Positions 8,136-19,115 of a stretch of DNA of 45,259 bases are shown piece after piece. The stretch is taken from assembly GCA_003222205.1 (NCBI GenBank), contig QHVC01000049.1, forward strand, positions 1-45,259. The letters run 5' to 3'. This DNA is from Gemmatimonadota bacterium (lineage in GTDB: Bacteria > Gemmatimonadota > Gemmatimonadetes > Gemmatimonadales > GWC2-71-9). The notes under the pieces were generated by a model. That model did no database searches and was not told the origin of the DNA. It saw nothing but the letters and a program-made list of their open reading frames with translations. Position 1 is the stretch's first letter, and every line of letters starts with the position of its first letter. The translations under genes were made by a program, and so were the position numbers.

Positions 8136-10040
8136 TCAGCGACCGAAGCTGAGACGTCCCCCCGCAAGAAACGTGCGGCGGGGCGCCGGGAAGTTCTTGA
8201 CTTCGGCGTACGGCGCGTTGAACAGGTTCTCAACCCGTCCCGTCAGCGTGAGCTCGGGCACGGCCGCGCGCCGAGCGGCGAGCCGGTACTCTCCCGCCAC
8301 GTCCGCCCGGACGTACGGGCGGAGCGTCACCCGCGTGAACGCCCCGTAGTCGAAGTCGTCGCGGCGACCGATGTAGCGGGCCGCAAACGAGAACACGCCA
8401 CGCGCGCCCAGCGGCGTGGATAGCGCGGCAGTGGCAGCGTCCCGCGGCCGGCGCAGCAACGTCTTGCCCGCCTCGAACGCCGGATCGGGACCACCGGTGA
8501 GCACGCGAGTGGTGAGGCGCGTGTACCCCAGCTCAGCGGTCCGCCCGCCGCCGAGGCGCGCGGTGATGGTCAGCTCCACACCGCGCGCCAAGGCACGGGC
8601 GACGTTGACGTAGTTGACCGAATCAGGACCCACCGGCGCGAAGGAGTACAGAACGAGGTTGCGGAACCGCTGGTCGAAGTAGGTGAGGCCGATGCTGACC
8701 CGTTCCGTCAGGGTACGCTCCGCGCCCAGCTCCCAGCTGGTCGACTGCTCGGGCTCGAGCTGCGGGTTCCCGCGCACGAACCCCGTCGCGAAGTTCTCGT
8801 AGAAGGTCGGCTCCTTGAACCCCGTCCCGGCGGACCCGCGCAGCCGCGTTCCCGTCGCGATCCGCCACGCCGCCCCGGCCCGCGCCGTGACGTGCGCGCC
8901 GAACTGCTGGTTGTCCTCGAGTCGCGCGCCCACCGTCATCGAAACCGCCCGCTCCAGTCCCGCGACGGCCTGGGCGTAGACCGCCCCGGTGTGCCGGGCG
9001 GTGTCGAGGGTCGTGCCGCGCTGGCGCTGCCACTCCAGCTCGGTGCCGCCCGTGAGGATCGTGCCGCTCGAGACGTGAACGTTGGCGCGTCCCCCCAGGG
9101 CGAACCGGCGGATCCGATCGCGGCTGTGATACGACGCGAACGGCCCCGTGTCCAACGAGTCGTCGGGCTCGTCGTCGAAGCGCACCTCGTCCTCGTGGTA
9201 GGCGGCCGTGACTCGTGCTTCGAGCCGCGGGGACAAAAACCGGCCCGCCTCCAGGCCCGCGCTGAGGCCGCGCGTGGTCTGCCGCTGGTTCGTGTCCACG
9301 ATGTTCCCCGCCCCGTCCGTCGGGTAGTGGAACACGTCGTCGCCGAAGCGCAGCGACAGCCCCACGTCGCTGCGCGGGTCGGGACGCCAGCTGAGCCGGC
9401 CGCTCACCACCGCGTCGCGGTAGGCGTTGTTGACGGCGTAGATGCCGTCCGAGCCGAAGCGGGAAGCAGAGAGGGAATAGCCCATCGTGGGGCCGCCGCC
9501 GGCGAGGTCCGCGGACACCTCCGTCGATCCGAAGCTGCCCGCCCGCACGCTCATTGCGGTGCGCGGCGCGCCGTGCCCGGCCCGCGTGAAGATCTGCACG
9601 ACTCCGGCCACGGCATCCGACCCGTACAGGACGCTCACCGGCCCGCGTACGACTTCGATGCGGTCGACGGCGTCGAGGGTCAGGTGCGCGAAATCAAACG
9701 CACCACCGGGCTGGTTCTGTGGCACGCCGTCGATCAACACCTTCACGTAATCGCTCTCCCCTCCGCGCACGAACAGCGAGGTCTGAGCGCCGAACGAGCC
9801 GGTCGCCACGACCGTCACCCCCGGCACCGTGCGCAGGGCGTCGGCGACGGAGCGGATACCCTGGGCGCGCAGGGCGGCCCCCGCGAGCACGGTGACAGCG
9901 GCCGGCACCGCCGCGGCCGGGATCGGCAGTCGCTCGGCGGTGACCACGATCGGGCCCAGGCGCGCGGTGTCGGTGGGCTCCTGGGCGCTCAGCAGCACCG
10001 GGGCGACGCCGAGCGCCGCCAGAACGAGGACACGAGTCAT
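8136..10040 (-). CDS. btuB: TonB-dependent outer-membrane receptor, probable vitamin B12 receptor BtuB
   Basis: 634 residues. Signal peptide (ending LLSAQ), a TonB-box-like GPIVVTAERL, then a plug domain (about 45-150) with SVADALRTVPGV, SLFVRGGESDYVKVLIDGV and a conserved ending VVRGPVSVLYGSDAVAGVVQI, followed by a 22-strand-type barrel. The family imports B12, iron chelates or other ligands. B12 is chosen because the gene is the fourth in a unit headed by a cobalamin riboswitch and containing a BtuFCD-type ABC transporter. The length matches BtuB (about 600-650). ATG 10040 overlaps the btuD stop by 4 nt. The protein ends SFGR rather than with an aromatic residue. Confidence 0.9.
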   Translation of the reverse strand: MTRVLVLAALGVAPVLLSAQEPTDTARLGPIVVTAERLPIPAAAVPAAVTVLAGAALRAQGIRSVADALRTVPGVTVVATGSFGAQTSLFVRGGESDYVKVLIDGVPQNQPGGAFDFAHLTLDAVDRIEVVRGPVSVLYGSDAVAGVVQIFTRAGHGAPRTAMSVRAGSFGSTEVSADLAGGGPTMGYSLSASRFGSDGIYAVNNAYRDAVVSGRLSWRPDPRSDVGLSLRFGDDVFHYPTDGAGNIVDTNQRQTTRGLSAGLEAGRFLSPRLEARVTAAYHEDEVRFDDEPDDSLDTGPFASYHSRDRIRRFALGGRANVHVSSGTILTGGTELEWQRQRGTTLDTARHTGAVYAQAVAGLERAVSMTVGARLEDNQQFGAHVTARAGAAWRIATGTRLRGSAGTGFKEPTFYENFATGFVRGNPQLEPEQSTSWELGAERTLTERVSIGLTYFDQRFRNLVLYSFAPVGPDSVNYVNVARALARGVELTITARLGGGRTAELGYTRLTTRVLTGGPDPAFEAGKTLLRRPRDAATAALSTPLGARGVFSFAARYIGRRDDFDYGAFTRVTLRPYVRADVAGEYRLAARRAAVPELTLTGRVENLFNAPYAEVKNFPAPRRTFLAGGRLSFGR

Positions 10041-10837
10041 GCGTCGGATCTCCTGCGCTGGGGGATCATCTGCGGAGCGCCCTGATAGGTTGCCATCGCC
10101 ACGGGCCAGGCGAAGACGCGCTCCACGGTCTCGCGGGTGAGCACCTCCGCCGGCGCGCCCTCCCCCGCGGCCCGGCCGCCATCGAGCAACAGCACGCGAT
10201 CGGCGAAGCGCGCCGCGAGGTTGACGTGATGGGTGACGAGCACGACGGCGAGCGCCGAGCGGTCCACGAGCCCTCGCACCAGCTCGAACAGCTCCATCTC
10301 ATGGCGCACGTCGAGCGACATCGTGGGCTCATCCAGGACCAGGAGGCGCGGCTCCTGGGCAAGCGCCCGGGCCACGCGCACCCGCTGGTACTCACCGCCG
10401 GAAAGGGTCGCCATCCAGCGTCCGGCCAGATGGCCCGCGTCGCACTGCGCCAGCGCCCGGTTCACCGCCTCGTGATCGGCCGGGCGCTCGGCGCCGAACA
10501 TCGAGAGATGCGGGTAGCGGCCGAGTAGGACGGCCTCGCGCACGCGCTGGGGGAATACCGTCTCCTCCCGTTGCGGCACGACGCCGACGAGGCGCGCGAG
10601 CTCGCGTCGCGTCCACGCCGCCGCCGGCCGCCCGGCCACCAGCGCGCTGCCCGCCGCCGGCACCAGCGCGCCCAGCGCCACGCGCAACAGCGTGGTCTTC
10701 CCGCTGCCGTTCGGGCCCAGCACGGCGACCAGGTCTCCGCGCCGCACCGTGAGCGACACGCCGCCCAACGCGTCGCCGGTCGCGCCTGGGTAGCGGTAGC
10801 GCACGCCCTGGGCGGCGAGAATCAGTTCCTGGTCCAT
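10037..10837 (-). CDS. btuD: cobalamin ABC transporter ATP-binding protein
   Basis: 266 residues of the FecE/BtuD type, the ATPase that powers B12 passage across the inner membrane. Walker A GPNGSGKT (41-48), a Q-loop in VVPQ, signature LSGGEYQR (144-151), Walker B LLVLDEP (164-170), D-loop SLD and H-loop THH are all present, so it should be active. ATG 10837 was chosen because it precedes the domain by the usual distance and overlaps the permease stop by 16 bp; the frame stays open far upstream through the permease gene, but that part has no homology. Its end overlaps btuB by 4 nt. The substrate assignment rests on the riboswitch and on gene order. Confidence 0.92.
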   Translation of the reverse strand: MDQELILAAQGVRYRYPGATGDALGGVSLTVRRGDLVAVLGPNGSGKTTLLRVALGALVPAAGSALVAGRPAAAWTRRELARLVGVVPQREETVFPQRVREAVLLGRYPHLSMFGAERPADHEAVNRALAQCDAGHLAGRWMATLSGGEYQRVRVARALAQEPRLLVLDEPTMSLDVRHEMELFELVRGLVDRSALAVVLVTHHVNLAARFADRVLLLDGGRAAGEGAPAEVLTRETVERVFAWPVAMATYQGAPQMIPQRRRSDA

Positions 10838-11763
10838 CGGCGCAGCAGCAGGGCGAAGACCGGGACACCGACCAGCGCGGTCACGATGCCGACCGGCAGC
10901 TCGCGGGGAGCGACCGCGACTCGGGCCACCGTGTCGGCAAGGCTCAGCAGCGTTCCGCCGCCGAGAAACGCCACGGGCAGGAGGGCGCGGTGGCGATGGC
11001 CCCACAGCAGGCGCCCGATGTGCGGGACGATGAGTCCGACGAACCCGATGACTCCGGACACGGCCACGGCCGCCGCCGTGAGGAGCGAGGCGGCGACGTA
11101 GACCCAGCGCTTGAGCACCGCCACGTCGACGCCTAGATACCCGGCCGGCTCTTCGCCCAGCGCCAGCAGGTCGAGGGGACGGGCGGCCGCGAAAAGAACA
11201 GCAAGGGGCAGAGGAGCATAGAGGCATAGTGCCAAGACCGTGTCCCAGTTGGCTCCGGAGAGGCCACCCCACAGCCACAGGAACGCGTTGCGCAGTGCCG
11301 TGGCTTCCGACAGGGACACGATGGCGGTGCTGACCGCCGCGGCGAACGCGCCCACGGCGACGCCGGCCAGGACGAGCACGCGCGGATCCAGCTCGGCGCC
11401 TCCCACCAGGCCGAGGCGGTACACCAGAGCCATGGCCGCGAGGGCGCCGATGAACGCGGCGAACGGCAGCGCCCACGGTCCGCCCACGTGGAGGGCGATG
11501 GCCGCGACCGCTCCGAGACTCGCTCCGCCGGACAGTCCCAGGAGGTAGGGGTCGGCGAGCGGGTTGCGGACGAGCGCCTGGAGGCTCGCGCCGGCGACGC
11601 CGAGCGAGCCGCCGACGAGAAAGGCGAGCACGGCCCGCGGCAACCGCAGGTCGCGGACGATCGGAGACCGCAGCAGCTCGCCGACCGGCACGTGCGCAGG
11701 GCCCAGCAGCACGGCGAGCGCGAGGGCGAGCACGGCGAGGGCCGCGAGTCCCACCCACTTCAT
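10822..11763 (-). CDS. btuC: cobalamin ABC transporter permease (FecCD family)
   Basis: 313 residues, highly hydrophobic, with about nine to ten membrane segments typical of BtuC/FecD permeases. Family motifs are visible: LRLPRAVLAFLVGGSLGVAG near residues 42-61, NPLADPYLLGLSGGASLGA, and VGLIVPHIGRLLWGHRHR close to the cytoplasmic coupling helix. The start ATG 11763 overlaps the btuF stop as ATGA. It would form a homodimer with two BtuD subunits and receive substrate from the binding lipoprotein. The family also carries siderophores; the B12 role comes from the riboswitch ahead of the unit. Confidence 0.92.
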   Translation of the reverse strand: MKWVGLAALAVLALALAVLLGPAHVPVGELLRSPIVRDLRLPRAVLAFLVGGSLGVAGASLQALVRNPLADPYLLGLSGGASLGAVAAIALHVGGPWALPFAAFIGALAAMALVYRLGLVGGAELDPRVLVLAGVAVGAFAAAVSTAIVSLSEATALRNAFLWLWGGLSGANWDTVLALCLYAPLPLAVLFAAARPLDLLALGEEPAGYLGVDVAVLKRWVYVAASLLTAAAVAVSGVIGFVGLIVPHIGRLLWGHRHRALLPVAFLGGGTLLSLADTVARVAVAPRELPVGIVTALVGVPVFALLLRRWTRN

Positions 11764-12650
11764 CGCAGCGCCTGCAGCCGCCGGCGCAGCTCGGCGACCG
11801 CCGCGGCGGCGCGCGGCGAGGGACGGCCGAACAGGGCGCCGGGAAGCGTCAGCACCCGCCGCTCCCGCACGGCGCGCACCACCTGCCATTCCCGAGCCGA
11901 GGCAAACGCCGGCAGGCGGGCGTCATCGGAGTCGGCGATCGTGATGACGACGTCCGGATCGCGTGCGGCGATGGTCTCGAGCGAGACGGTCGCGGAGGCG
12001 GACGTGAGGTCGTGGAACGCGTTGTGCACCCCCGCGAGCTCGGCCAGTTGATCGAGGAAGCTCCCCGCCCCGATGACCATGGGGGGGTTGTCCCACACCA
12101 CAAACACTACGCGCCGACGGCTCGCTGAAGTCAGCCAGGGAGGTGGAGCCTCGAGTGCCTCCAGCACCGTTCGGGCGACCGAATCACCGCCCGACTCGTG
12201 CGCGGTGAGGCGGCCCAGCAACCGGGCGTCGCGGGCGACGTGCTCGAGCAGATCCTGGCGCAGGATGACGGTGGGAATGCCGATGCGCTCGAGCTGCCGC
12301 GCCGCCGTCTCGTTCAGGGCGGAGGCGTAGAGCACCACGAGGTCAGGGTGGTGCGTGGCGATGGCTTCGATGTTGGGGTTGAGCCCGTCGCCGACGACGG
12401 GGACGCTGAGCGCCGCCGCGGGATACCGGCACCAGGTCGTGCGACCCACGACGCGGTCGCCGGCGCCGATGGCGAAGAGCAGCTCGGTGGACGACGGGGC
12501 GAGGGAGACGATGCGCCGCGCCGGCGCGGCGAGCGCGACCGCGCGGCCCGCATCGTCGAAGACCGTGACGGTTCCAGCGACGCGCGGCTCGCCGCGGCCG
12601 CACGCCGCCACGGCGAGCAGCAGGCCGACGAGGTGGGGGCGTCGGGCCAA
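11760..12650 (-). CDS. btuF: cobalamin-binding periplasmic lipoprotein
   Basis: 296 residues, first gene after the cobalamin riboswitch. The signal peptide ends in a lipobox LAVAAC, so the mature protein is probably lipid-anchored (Cys17). The two-lobed helical-backbone metal-receptor fold is recognisable from RRIVSLAPSSTELLFAIGAG, VVGRTTWCRYP and the HHPDLVVL segment. It delivers corrinoids to the permease. The only workable start is TTG 12650, with a G-rich run about 6 nt upstream; a weak start fits riboswitch control of translation. A run of seven Gs lies within the gene near 12081. Confidence 0.9.
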   Translation of the reverse strand: MARRPHLVGLLLAVAACGRGEPRVAGTVTVFDDAGRAVALAAPARRIVSLAPSSTELLFAIGAGDRVVGRTTWCRYPAAALSVPVVGDGLNPNIEAIATHHPDLVVLYASALNETAARQLERIGIPTVILRQDLLEHVARDARLLGRLTAHESGGDSVARTVLEALEAPPPWLTSASRRRVVFVVWDNPPMVIGAGSFLDQLAELAGVHNAFHDLTSASATVSLETIAARDPDVVITIADSDDARLPAFASAREWQVVRAVRERRVLTLPGALFGRPSPRAAAAVAELRRRLQALR

Positions 12651-12692
12651 AGCAAAATCCCCACCCCCGACGGAGCGGAGATGGGGAAGCGT

Positions 12693-12748
12693 CTGCGCCC
12701 AATGCGCAGCGCCACCATCCCTCCCGCGAGGGATCTGCGAGGTGGCGC
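12693..12748 (-). promoter_or_regulatory. hairpins between riboswitch and btuF (candidate expression platform)
   Basis: Directly after the aptamer, arms 12741-12748 and 12709-12716 (8 bp) enclose a second perfect 7-bp stem (12717-12723 with 12728-12734). A further CTGCGC/GCGCAG stem-loop lies at 12693-12709. No T-run follows, so control by ribosome access or by Rho seems likelier than an intrinsic terminator. The outer arm shares 2 nt with the end of the aptamer's closing helix. Confidence 0.5.
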
Positions 12749-12892
12749 GAACGGAGACGTCTCCTGGCTTCGGGCAGTCGGCTCGCCTTCCCGAGTGATC
12801 AACACCCAGTGGCCATGAGCCGACGACGAATTGCCCGTTACAGTGGCGGGGCCGCGCCGGACTCGCACCGGCTTCCGTAATGCCCCGTTCGC
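12747..12892 (-). promoter_or_regulatory. cobalamin (adenosylcobalamin-type) riboswitch
   Basis: The minus strand shows the conserved core in order: GGAAgCCGGTGcgAgTCCGG, then CCCGCCACTGT, then a second GCCACTG, then CGGGAAGGC, and finally the B12 box AAGCCAGGAGAC at about 12770-12759. A perfect 8-bp closing helix pairs GCGAACGG (12892-12885) with CCGTTCGC (12754-12747). It lies 97 nt before btuF and should turn down the btuFCDB genes when B12 is plentiful. Motif order and P1 pairing make the call firm; the mode of action is not settled. Confidence 0.95.
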
Positions 12893-12904
12893 AGTTACGA
12901 AGCT

Positions 12905-12933
12905 ACGTTAGGCGATGCGCGACTCCAGCGCAA
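12905..12933 (-). promoter_or_regulatory. candidate promoter for the riboswitch transcript
   Basis: TTGCGC (12933-12928) and TAACGT (12910-12905) are 17 bp apart and would start the RNA near 12898, just before the first aptamer helix at 12892. Each hexamer matches the consensus only partly, so position is the main support. Confidence 0.4.
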
Positions 12934-12943
12934 GACGTCAGCC

Positions 12944-12992
12944 GGACCTCGGACATCAAACATCTGACGTCTGAGGTCCGAGGTCTGACGTC
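12944..12992 (-). repeat. degenerate heptamer array (seven units, GAcgTCa type)
   Basis: Seven consecutive 7-nt units on the minus strand: GACGTCA, GACCTCG, GACCTCA, GACGTCA, GATGTTT, GATGTCC, GAGGTCC. It supplies the last codons and stop of the preceding gene. With the flank to 12934 it can fold (GACGTCAG against CTGACGTC), and on the plus strand the fold is followed by six Ts. Confidence 0.75.
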
Positions 12993-13906
12993 TTTTTTCT
13001 CAACGCGATGATCATCCCCACCGCCAACGCCCCCGCCGCCACGATCGCGATCACCGGCACCAGCCGTTCAAAGCGGAACGGGCCACGGGGGAACTCGATC
13101 GTGACGGGCGCGCCGGCCCGCACCGGGCCCGCGCGATAGCGCGCGAAGCGCCGGTCTTCGATAGCCGTGACGCCGAGCGCGACCAGCGCCGGCGCGCCGG
13201 CCCGCGCCGTCGTGTCCTCGAGCAGCAGGTCCAGCTCCGCCACCGGTTGGTCGATCGGCACCGTCACGGGCCGGTCCGTGGCGGGCAGCACATAGCCGTA
13301 CGTGAGCTGGCGGGGCCCGCCCGGCTGGATCGGGCCGAACACCAGGACGCTGTCGCCGCGCCGCGTGACGGCCTGGGCGGAGAAGTCTCCCTGGCCGGCC
13401 TGAAACTGGATCGCGTCCCGGGGGATGGCCCCGGCCCACGTCGGACGGATCGTGTCGGGCGCCACGCGCGTGCGCGTGTCGGCGTTGTTGAGCTCGATGA
13501 TCTCGAGGACGTCGCGCGTGCCGTCCCGTTTCGGCCGCGCGACCGTCAGCAGCCGGCGGCTGATGCCGAAGGGCGGTCCCACGGAGGTGGTGTCCCAGAC
13601 GAACAGCGTGTCGGCGCTGCGGGTGCCGTGCGGCGGCAGGGGCAGCGGCGCGGAGAAGTAGGCCACGCCGCCGTGCCAGGTGCTCACGAGGTAGATCGCC
13701 GAGGTATCGGGCCGGCTCACGGCGAGGCGGAATCGGCCCCGCGCGTCCGCGCGCACGGAGTCCACTGCGGCGCCGCCACTCATCGCGACGCGGTGCAGCA
13801 CGACCCACGCCGCCGCCAGCGGGCCGGGCCGCGGCCCCCCGCGCCACACCACACCCGTGACCACCGCGCGCTGAGCCTCGAGGCTCCCGGCTCCCGCCCC
13901 CGCCAA
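12956..13906 (-). CDS. exported, C-terminally membrane-anchored protein, unknown function
   Basis: 316 residues from TTG 13906. The start is doubtful: this TTG leaves only half a signal peptide (AGAGAGSLEAQ), while the open frame upstream to about 13930 reads LRLALLTLLAG, a proper hydrophobic core, but offers only CTG codons. The first 60 residues resemble a transthyretin/carboxypeptidase-regulatory beta domain (TGVVWRGG...ADARGRFRLAV). A membrane helix lies near residues 282-302 with a short cytoplasmic tail, so it is probably anchored facing the periplasm. The last 11 or so residues (TSDLGPQTSDV) are encoded by a heptamer repeat and are unlikely to be ancestral. It follows the nuclease-family gene closely. 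Confidence 0.65.
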   Translation of the reverse strand: MAGAGAGSLEAQRAVVTGVVWRGGPRPGPLAAAWVVLHRVAMSGGAAVDSVRADARGRFRLAVSRPDTSAIYLVSTWHGGVAYFSAPLPLPPHGTRSADTLFVWDTTSVGPPFGISRRLLTVARPKRDGTRDVLEIIELNNADTRTRVAPDTIRPTWAGAIPRDAIQFQAGQGDFSAQAVTRRGDSVLVFGPIQPGGPRQLTYGYVLPATDRPVTVPIDQPVAELDLLLEDTTARAGAPALVALGVTAIEDRRFARYRAGPVRAGAPVTIEFPRGPFRFERLVPVIAIVAAGALAVGMIIALRKKTSDLGPQTSDV

Positions 13907-13931
13907 CAGGGTCAGGAGCGCCAGGCGCAGC

Positions 13932-14441
13932 TCAGGGCGTGAACTTACCGAAATCTTCAGGATCGAGGTTCTGGAGGTAGGTCTTGAGCGAATCGGGATC
14001 GAGCGCCTGCGGGCCGCCCTCGGACTGGCCTTCGCCGGTGTCGATCGAGGTCAGCTCGAGGAGGTTCTCGCTCGTGAAGATCGGCGCGCGCAGCCGCAGC
14101 GCCACCGCGATCGAGTCCGAGGGGCGGGCGTCGATCTGGATGACCGCGTCGCCGCGGTAAATGTGCATCTCGGCGTAATAGGTGTTGTCCTTGACCTGGG
14201 TGATGATGACCTTGCGCAGGTCCGCGCCGAGACCGACGATCACCTGCTTGAGCAGATCGTGAGTGAGCGGCCGCGAGAATTTCACCCCCGCCAGCTCCAT
14301 CGCGATCGCGCTCGCCTCCGCCGGACCGATCCAGATCGGCAGCACCCGCTCGCCTTCCTTCTCCTGCAGGATGACGACCGGGGTGTTGGTCGTCCGATCG
14401 AGGCCCAGATGGGCCACCCGGACTTCGAGCATCTCAGCCAC
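13932..14441 (-). CDS. bifunctional nuclease family protein (DUF151/BFN)
   Basis: 169 residues. The BFN domain is clear: VLPIWIGPAEASAIAMEL near 34-51, RPLTHDLLKQVIVGLG, and DARPSDSIAVALRLRAPIF at 105-123. Members in plants and some bacteria have been described as RNase/DNase; in most bacteria the role is unknown. The C-terminal 40 residues are acidic and low-complexity. GTG 14441 directly abuts the ahcY stop; an ATG at 14432 is an alternative. It follows the SAM-cycle genes metK and ahcY, probably in one transcript. Confidence 0.85.
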   Translation of the reverse strand: MAEMLEVRVAHLGLDRTTNTPVVILQEKEGERVLPIWIGPAEASAIAMELAGVKFSRPLTHDLLKQVIVGLGADLRKVIITQVKDNTYYAEMHIYRGDAVIQIDARPSDSIAVALRLRAPIFTSENLLELTSIDTGEGQSEGGPQALDPDSLKTYLQNLDPEDFGKFTP

Positions 14442-16996
<2,555 letters not shown>

Positions 16997-17007
16997 AGCG
17001 AGTGACC

Positions 17008-18807
17008 TCAGCGGTTCAAGGTAGCTTTGCGCCGTACGGCGGGCAACGGGGCGTCGGGATCGATGAGCTGCAAGTCGACGGTGTCGGCGAGCGCGTAGCG
17101 CACGATGTCGAGCGCGAGCGCCGCCGAGCGCGCGGCAAGGGCGGCGTCGGCGGCCGAGCGCGCGGCAGCGAGGCTCACCTGACGGATGACCCACTTGAGC
17201 AACGGCAGCGCGGGCGGCGCGACCGACAGCGTTTCGTAGCCGAGCCCGAGCAGCAGGAACGCCGACACCGGCTCGGACGCCATCTCGCCGCACACGCTCG
17301 CGGGCTTGCCGGCGGCGCGCGCCGCGTTAGCGACGAGTTTCAAGAGTCGGAGCACGCTGGGATCGTGCGGCGTGAAGCGGTCCGCGAGCCGCGCATTGCC
17401 GCGGTCCACGACGAGCGTGTACTGCGTGAGGTCGTTGGTACCCACGCTCAGGAAGTCCGCGACCTCGGCGAGCCGGTCGGCCATCACGGCCGCCGCGGGC
17501 GTCTCCACCATGACGCCCACCGGCACGGTCTTCGCCGCCTCGATGCCCGCGCGGGCGAGCCGCTCCGCCTCGTGCGCGACCATCTCGCGCGTCACATCCA
17601 CTTCTTCCAGGCGGGTGACCAGGGGGATCATCAGCTGGATGTTCACGTGCGCCGCGGCACGCAGCGCCGCGCGGATCTGGGTGCAGAACACGTCCGGCTG
17701 GTCGAGGCAGACGCGGATCGCGCGCCAGCCCAGGAACGGGTTCGCTTCCGGCGCGGCGCGGAACGCCGCCGGGAACTTGTCACCCCCGAGGTCGTAAGTG
17801 CGCACCACGACCGGGTGCCCGGGGAACGCCTCCCCTACGCGACGGAAATAGGCCGCCTGTTCGTCTTCGGTGGGCAGGCTGGCGTGCGAGGTGATCAGAA
17901 ACTCGGTGCGCAGCAGGCCGACCCCTTCCGCCCGGTGCTCCTGGGCCTCCGCGATCTCATCGGGCAGGTCGACGTTGCCCCGCAACACGATGCGCTGGCC
18001 GTCGGTCGTGACGGCCGGCTGGTCCACGACCGCTTCCATCTGGAGGTCGAGCTCCCGGCGACGCGTGTCGCGCCCCTGCGCTGCGGCGATCTCCTCCACG
18101 GTGGGATCGAGCAGGACGGTGCCCTGGGAACCGTCCACCACCAGCATCGCCCCCGCTGCGATGCGCTCCACCGCCGCGGGGAGCCCCATCACCGCCGGCA
18201 TCCCCATCGAATGGGCGAGGATCGCGGCGTGCGAGGTCTTCGTGCCCTCCTCGCTGACCAGTGCGATGACCTGCTCGCGATCGAACTGCACCGTGAGTCC
18301 CGGCCCGATCTCCCGGGCAACCAGAATCGAGGGCCGGCTGATCCGCTCGAGATCCTCGTCGCCGCGGTGCATCAGGTGCTGGATCATGCGGATCGCCAGG
18401 CCGTTCAGGTCGGCGAGGCGCTCCTTGAGGCGGGCGCTGCGGCTCGCCGCCCAGAGATCCCGAACCTCCAGGACCTTGAACTCGAACGCCTTTTCGGCCG
18501 TGAGGTGGTTCTCGCGGATCAGGTTCGCGATGCCGGAGAGAAACTCGCGGTCCTCGAGCATCAGCACTTGGGCGTCGAAGATGCGTGCCTGGTCGGGCCC
18601 GGCCCGATCTTCCGCCCGGGCCTTCAGCTCGGCGATGTGGCGCTTCACGTCCCGCACCGCCGCGCGCAGGCGCCGCACCTCCTTCTCCACCTGCGTACGC
18701 GCCACCACGCGGTGCGGCACTTCGGGGAGCCCCGAGCGCACGATCACCGCCGGGCCGATGGCGATCCCGGGCGACACCCCGATTCCCTTCAGCAACCGCT
18801 CGCTCAT
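17008..18807 (-). CDS. ptsI: PTS enzyme I (phosphoenolpyruvate-protein phosphotransferase)
   Basis: Starts the phosphotransfer chain by taking phosphate from phosphoenolpyruvate and handing it to HPr. 599 residues. The N-terminal swivelling domain carries the phosphorylated histidine in [11 protein letters not shown] (His193). The C-terminal PEP-binding barrel contains the family's [20 protein letters not shown] and VCGEMASEP with the catalytic cysteine. Nothing essential is missing. ATG 18807 overlaps the HPr stop by 4 nt. It is the last gene of the PTS block. Confidence 0.96.
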   Translation of the reverse strand: MSERLLKGIGVSPGIAIGPAVIVRSGLPEVPHRVVARTQVEKEVRRLRAAVRDVKRHIAELKARAEDRAGPDQARIFDAQVLMLEDREFLSGIANLIRENHLTAEKAFEFKVLEVRDLWAASRSARLKERLADLNGLAIRMIQHLMHRGDEDLERISRPSILVAREIGPGLTVQFDREQVIALVSEEGTKTSHAAILAHSMGMPAVMGLPAAVERIAAGAMLVVDGSQGTVLLDPTVEEIAAAQGRDTRRRELDLQMEAVVDQPAVTTDGQRIVLRGNVDLPDEIAEAQEHRAEGVGLLRTEFLITSHASLPTEDEQAAYFRRVGEAFPGHPVVVRTYDLGGDKFPAAFRAAPEANPFLGWRAIRVCLDQPDVFCTQIRAALRAAAHVNIQLMIPLVTRLEEVDVTREMVAHEAERLARAGIEAAKTVPVGVMVETPAAAVMADRLAEVADFLSVGTNDLTQYTLVVDRGNARLADRFTPHDPSVLRLLKLVANAARAAGKPASVCGEMASEPVSAFLLLGLGYETLSVAPPALPLLKWVIRQVSLAAARSAADAALAARSAALALDIVRYALADTVDLQLIDPDAPLPAVRRKATLNR

Positions 18808-19115
18808 CCGGCTTCCTCCGCCGCCTCGTCCGCCTCGGAACCCGTCAGGTGCATCTCGTGGAACCCGTCGGCGACCAGCGCCAGCAGGGCCTCCATGCAG
18901 GCCTCGGCGTCCTCACCGTCCGTCTTGATGAAGATCGAGGACCCGCACTCCGCCGCCAGCATCATCACGCCCATGATGCTCTTCCCGTTCACCGTCAGCT
19001 CGTCCTTGCGCAGCTCGACGCCGCACTTGAAGCGCCCGGCGATCTTCACCAGCTCCGCGGCGGGACGCGCATGCATCCCCAGCGGGTTCACGATCTTGGC
19101 CTCGCGTTCGATCAC
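18804..19115 (-). CDS. ptsH: PTS phosphocarrier protein HPr, with C-terminal extension
   Basis: Small phosphocarrier between EI and the EIIA domain. GTG 19115 overlaps the EIID stop as GTGA and places the active histidine exactly at position 15 (GMHARPA) and the HprK target serine at 46 (NGKSIMGVM), the classical numbering, which supports this start. At 103 residues it is about 15 longer than usual; the extra is an acidic tail ([11 protein letters not shown]). Both phosphorylation sites and an HPr kinase gene in the same cluster imply dual control by EI and HprK. Confidence 0.95.
   Translation of the reverse strand: MIEREAKIVNPLGMHARPAAELVKIAGRFKCGVELRKDELTVNGKSIMGVMMLAAECGSSIFIKTDGEDAEACMEALLALVADGFHEMHLTGSEADEAAEEAG

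Noticed and set aside
10838-11758. Upstream extension of the btuD frame, which would give a 573-residue protein
   Set aside because: The extra part is the permease gene read out of frame and is Arg/Gly/Ala-rich; the true ATPase begins at ATG 10837.
16997-17007. Possible SAM or SAH riboswitch before metK/ahcY
   Set aside because: Only 11 bp separate ptsI from metK and metK overlaps ahcY, leaving no room for an aptamer; no consensus is visible.
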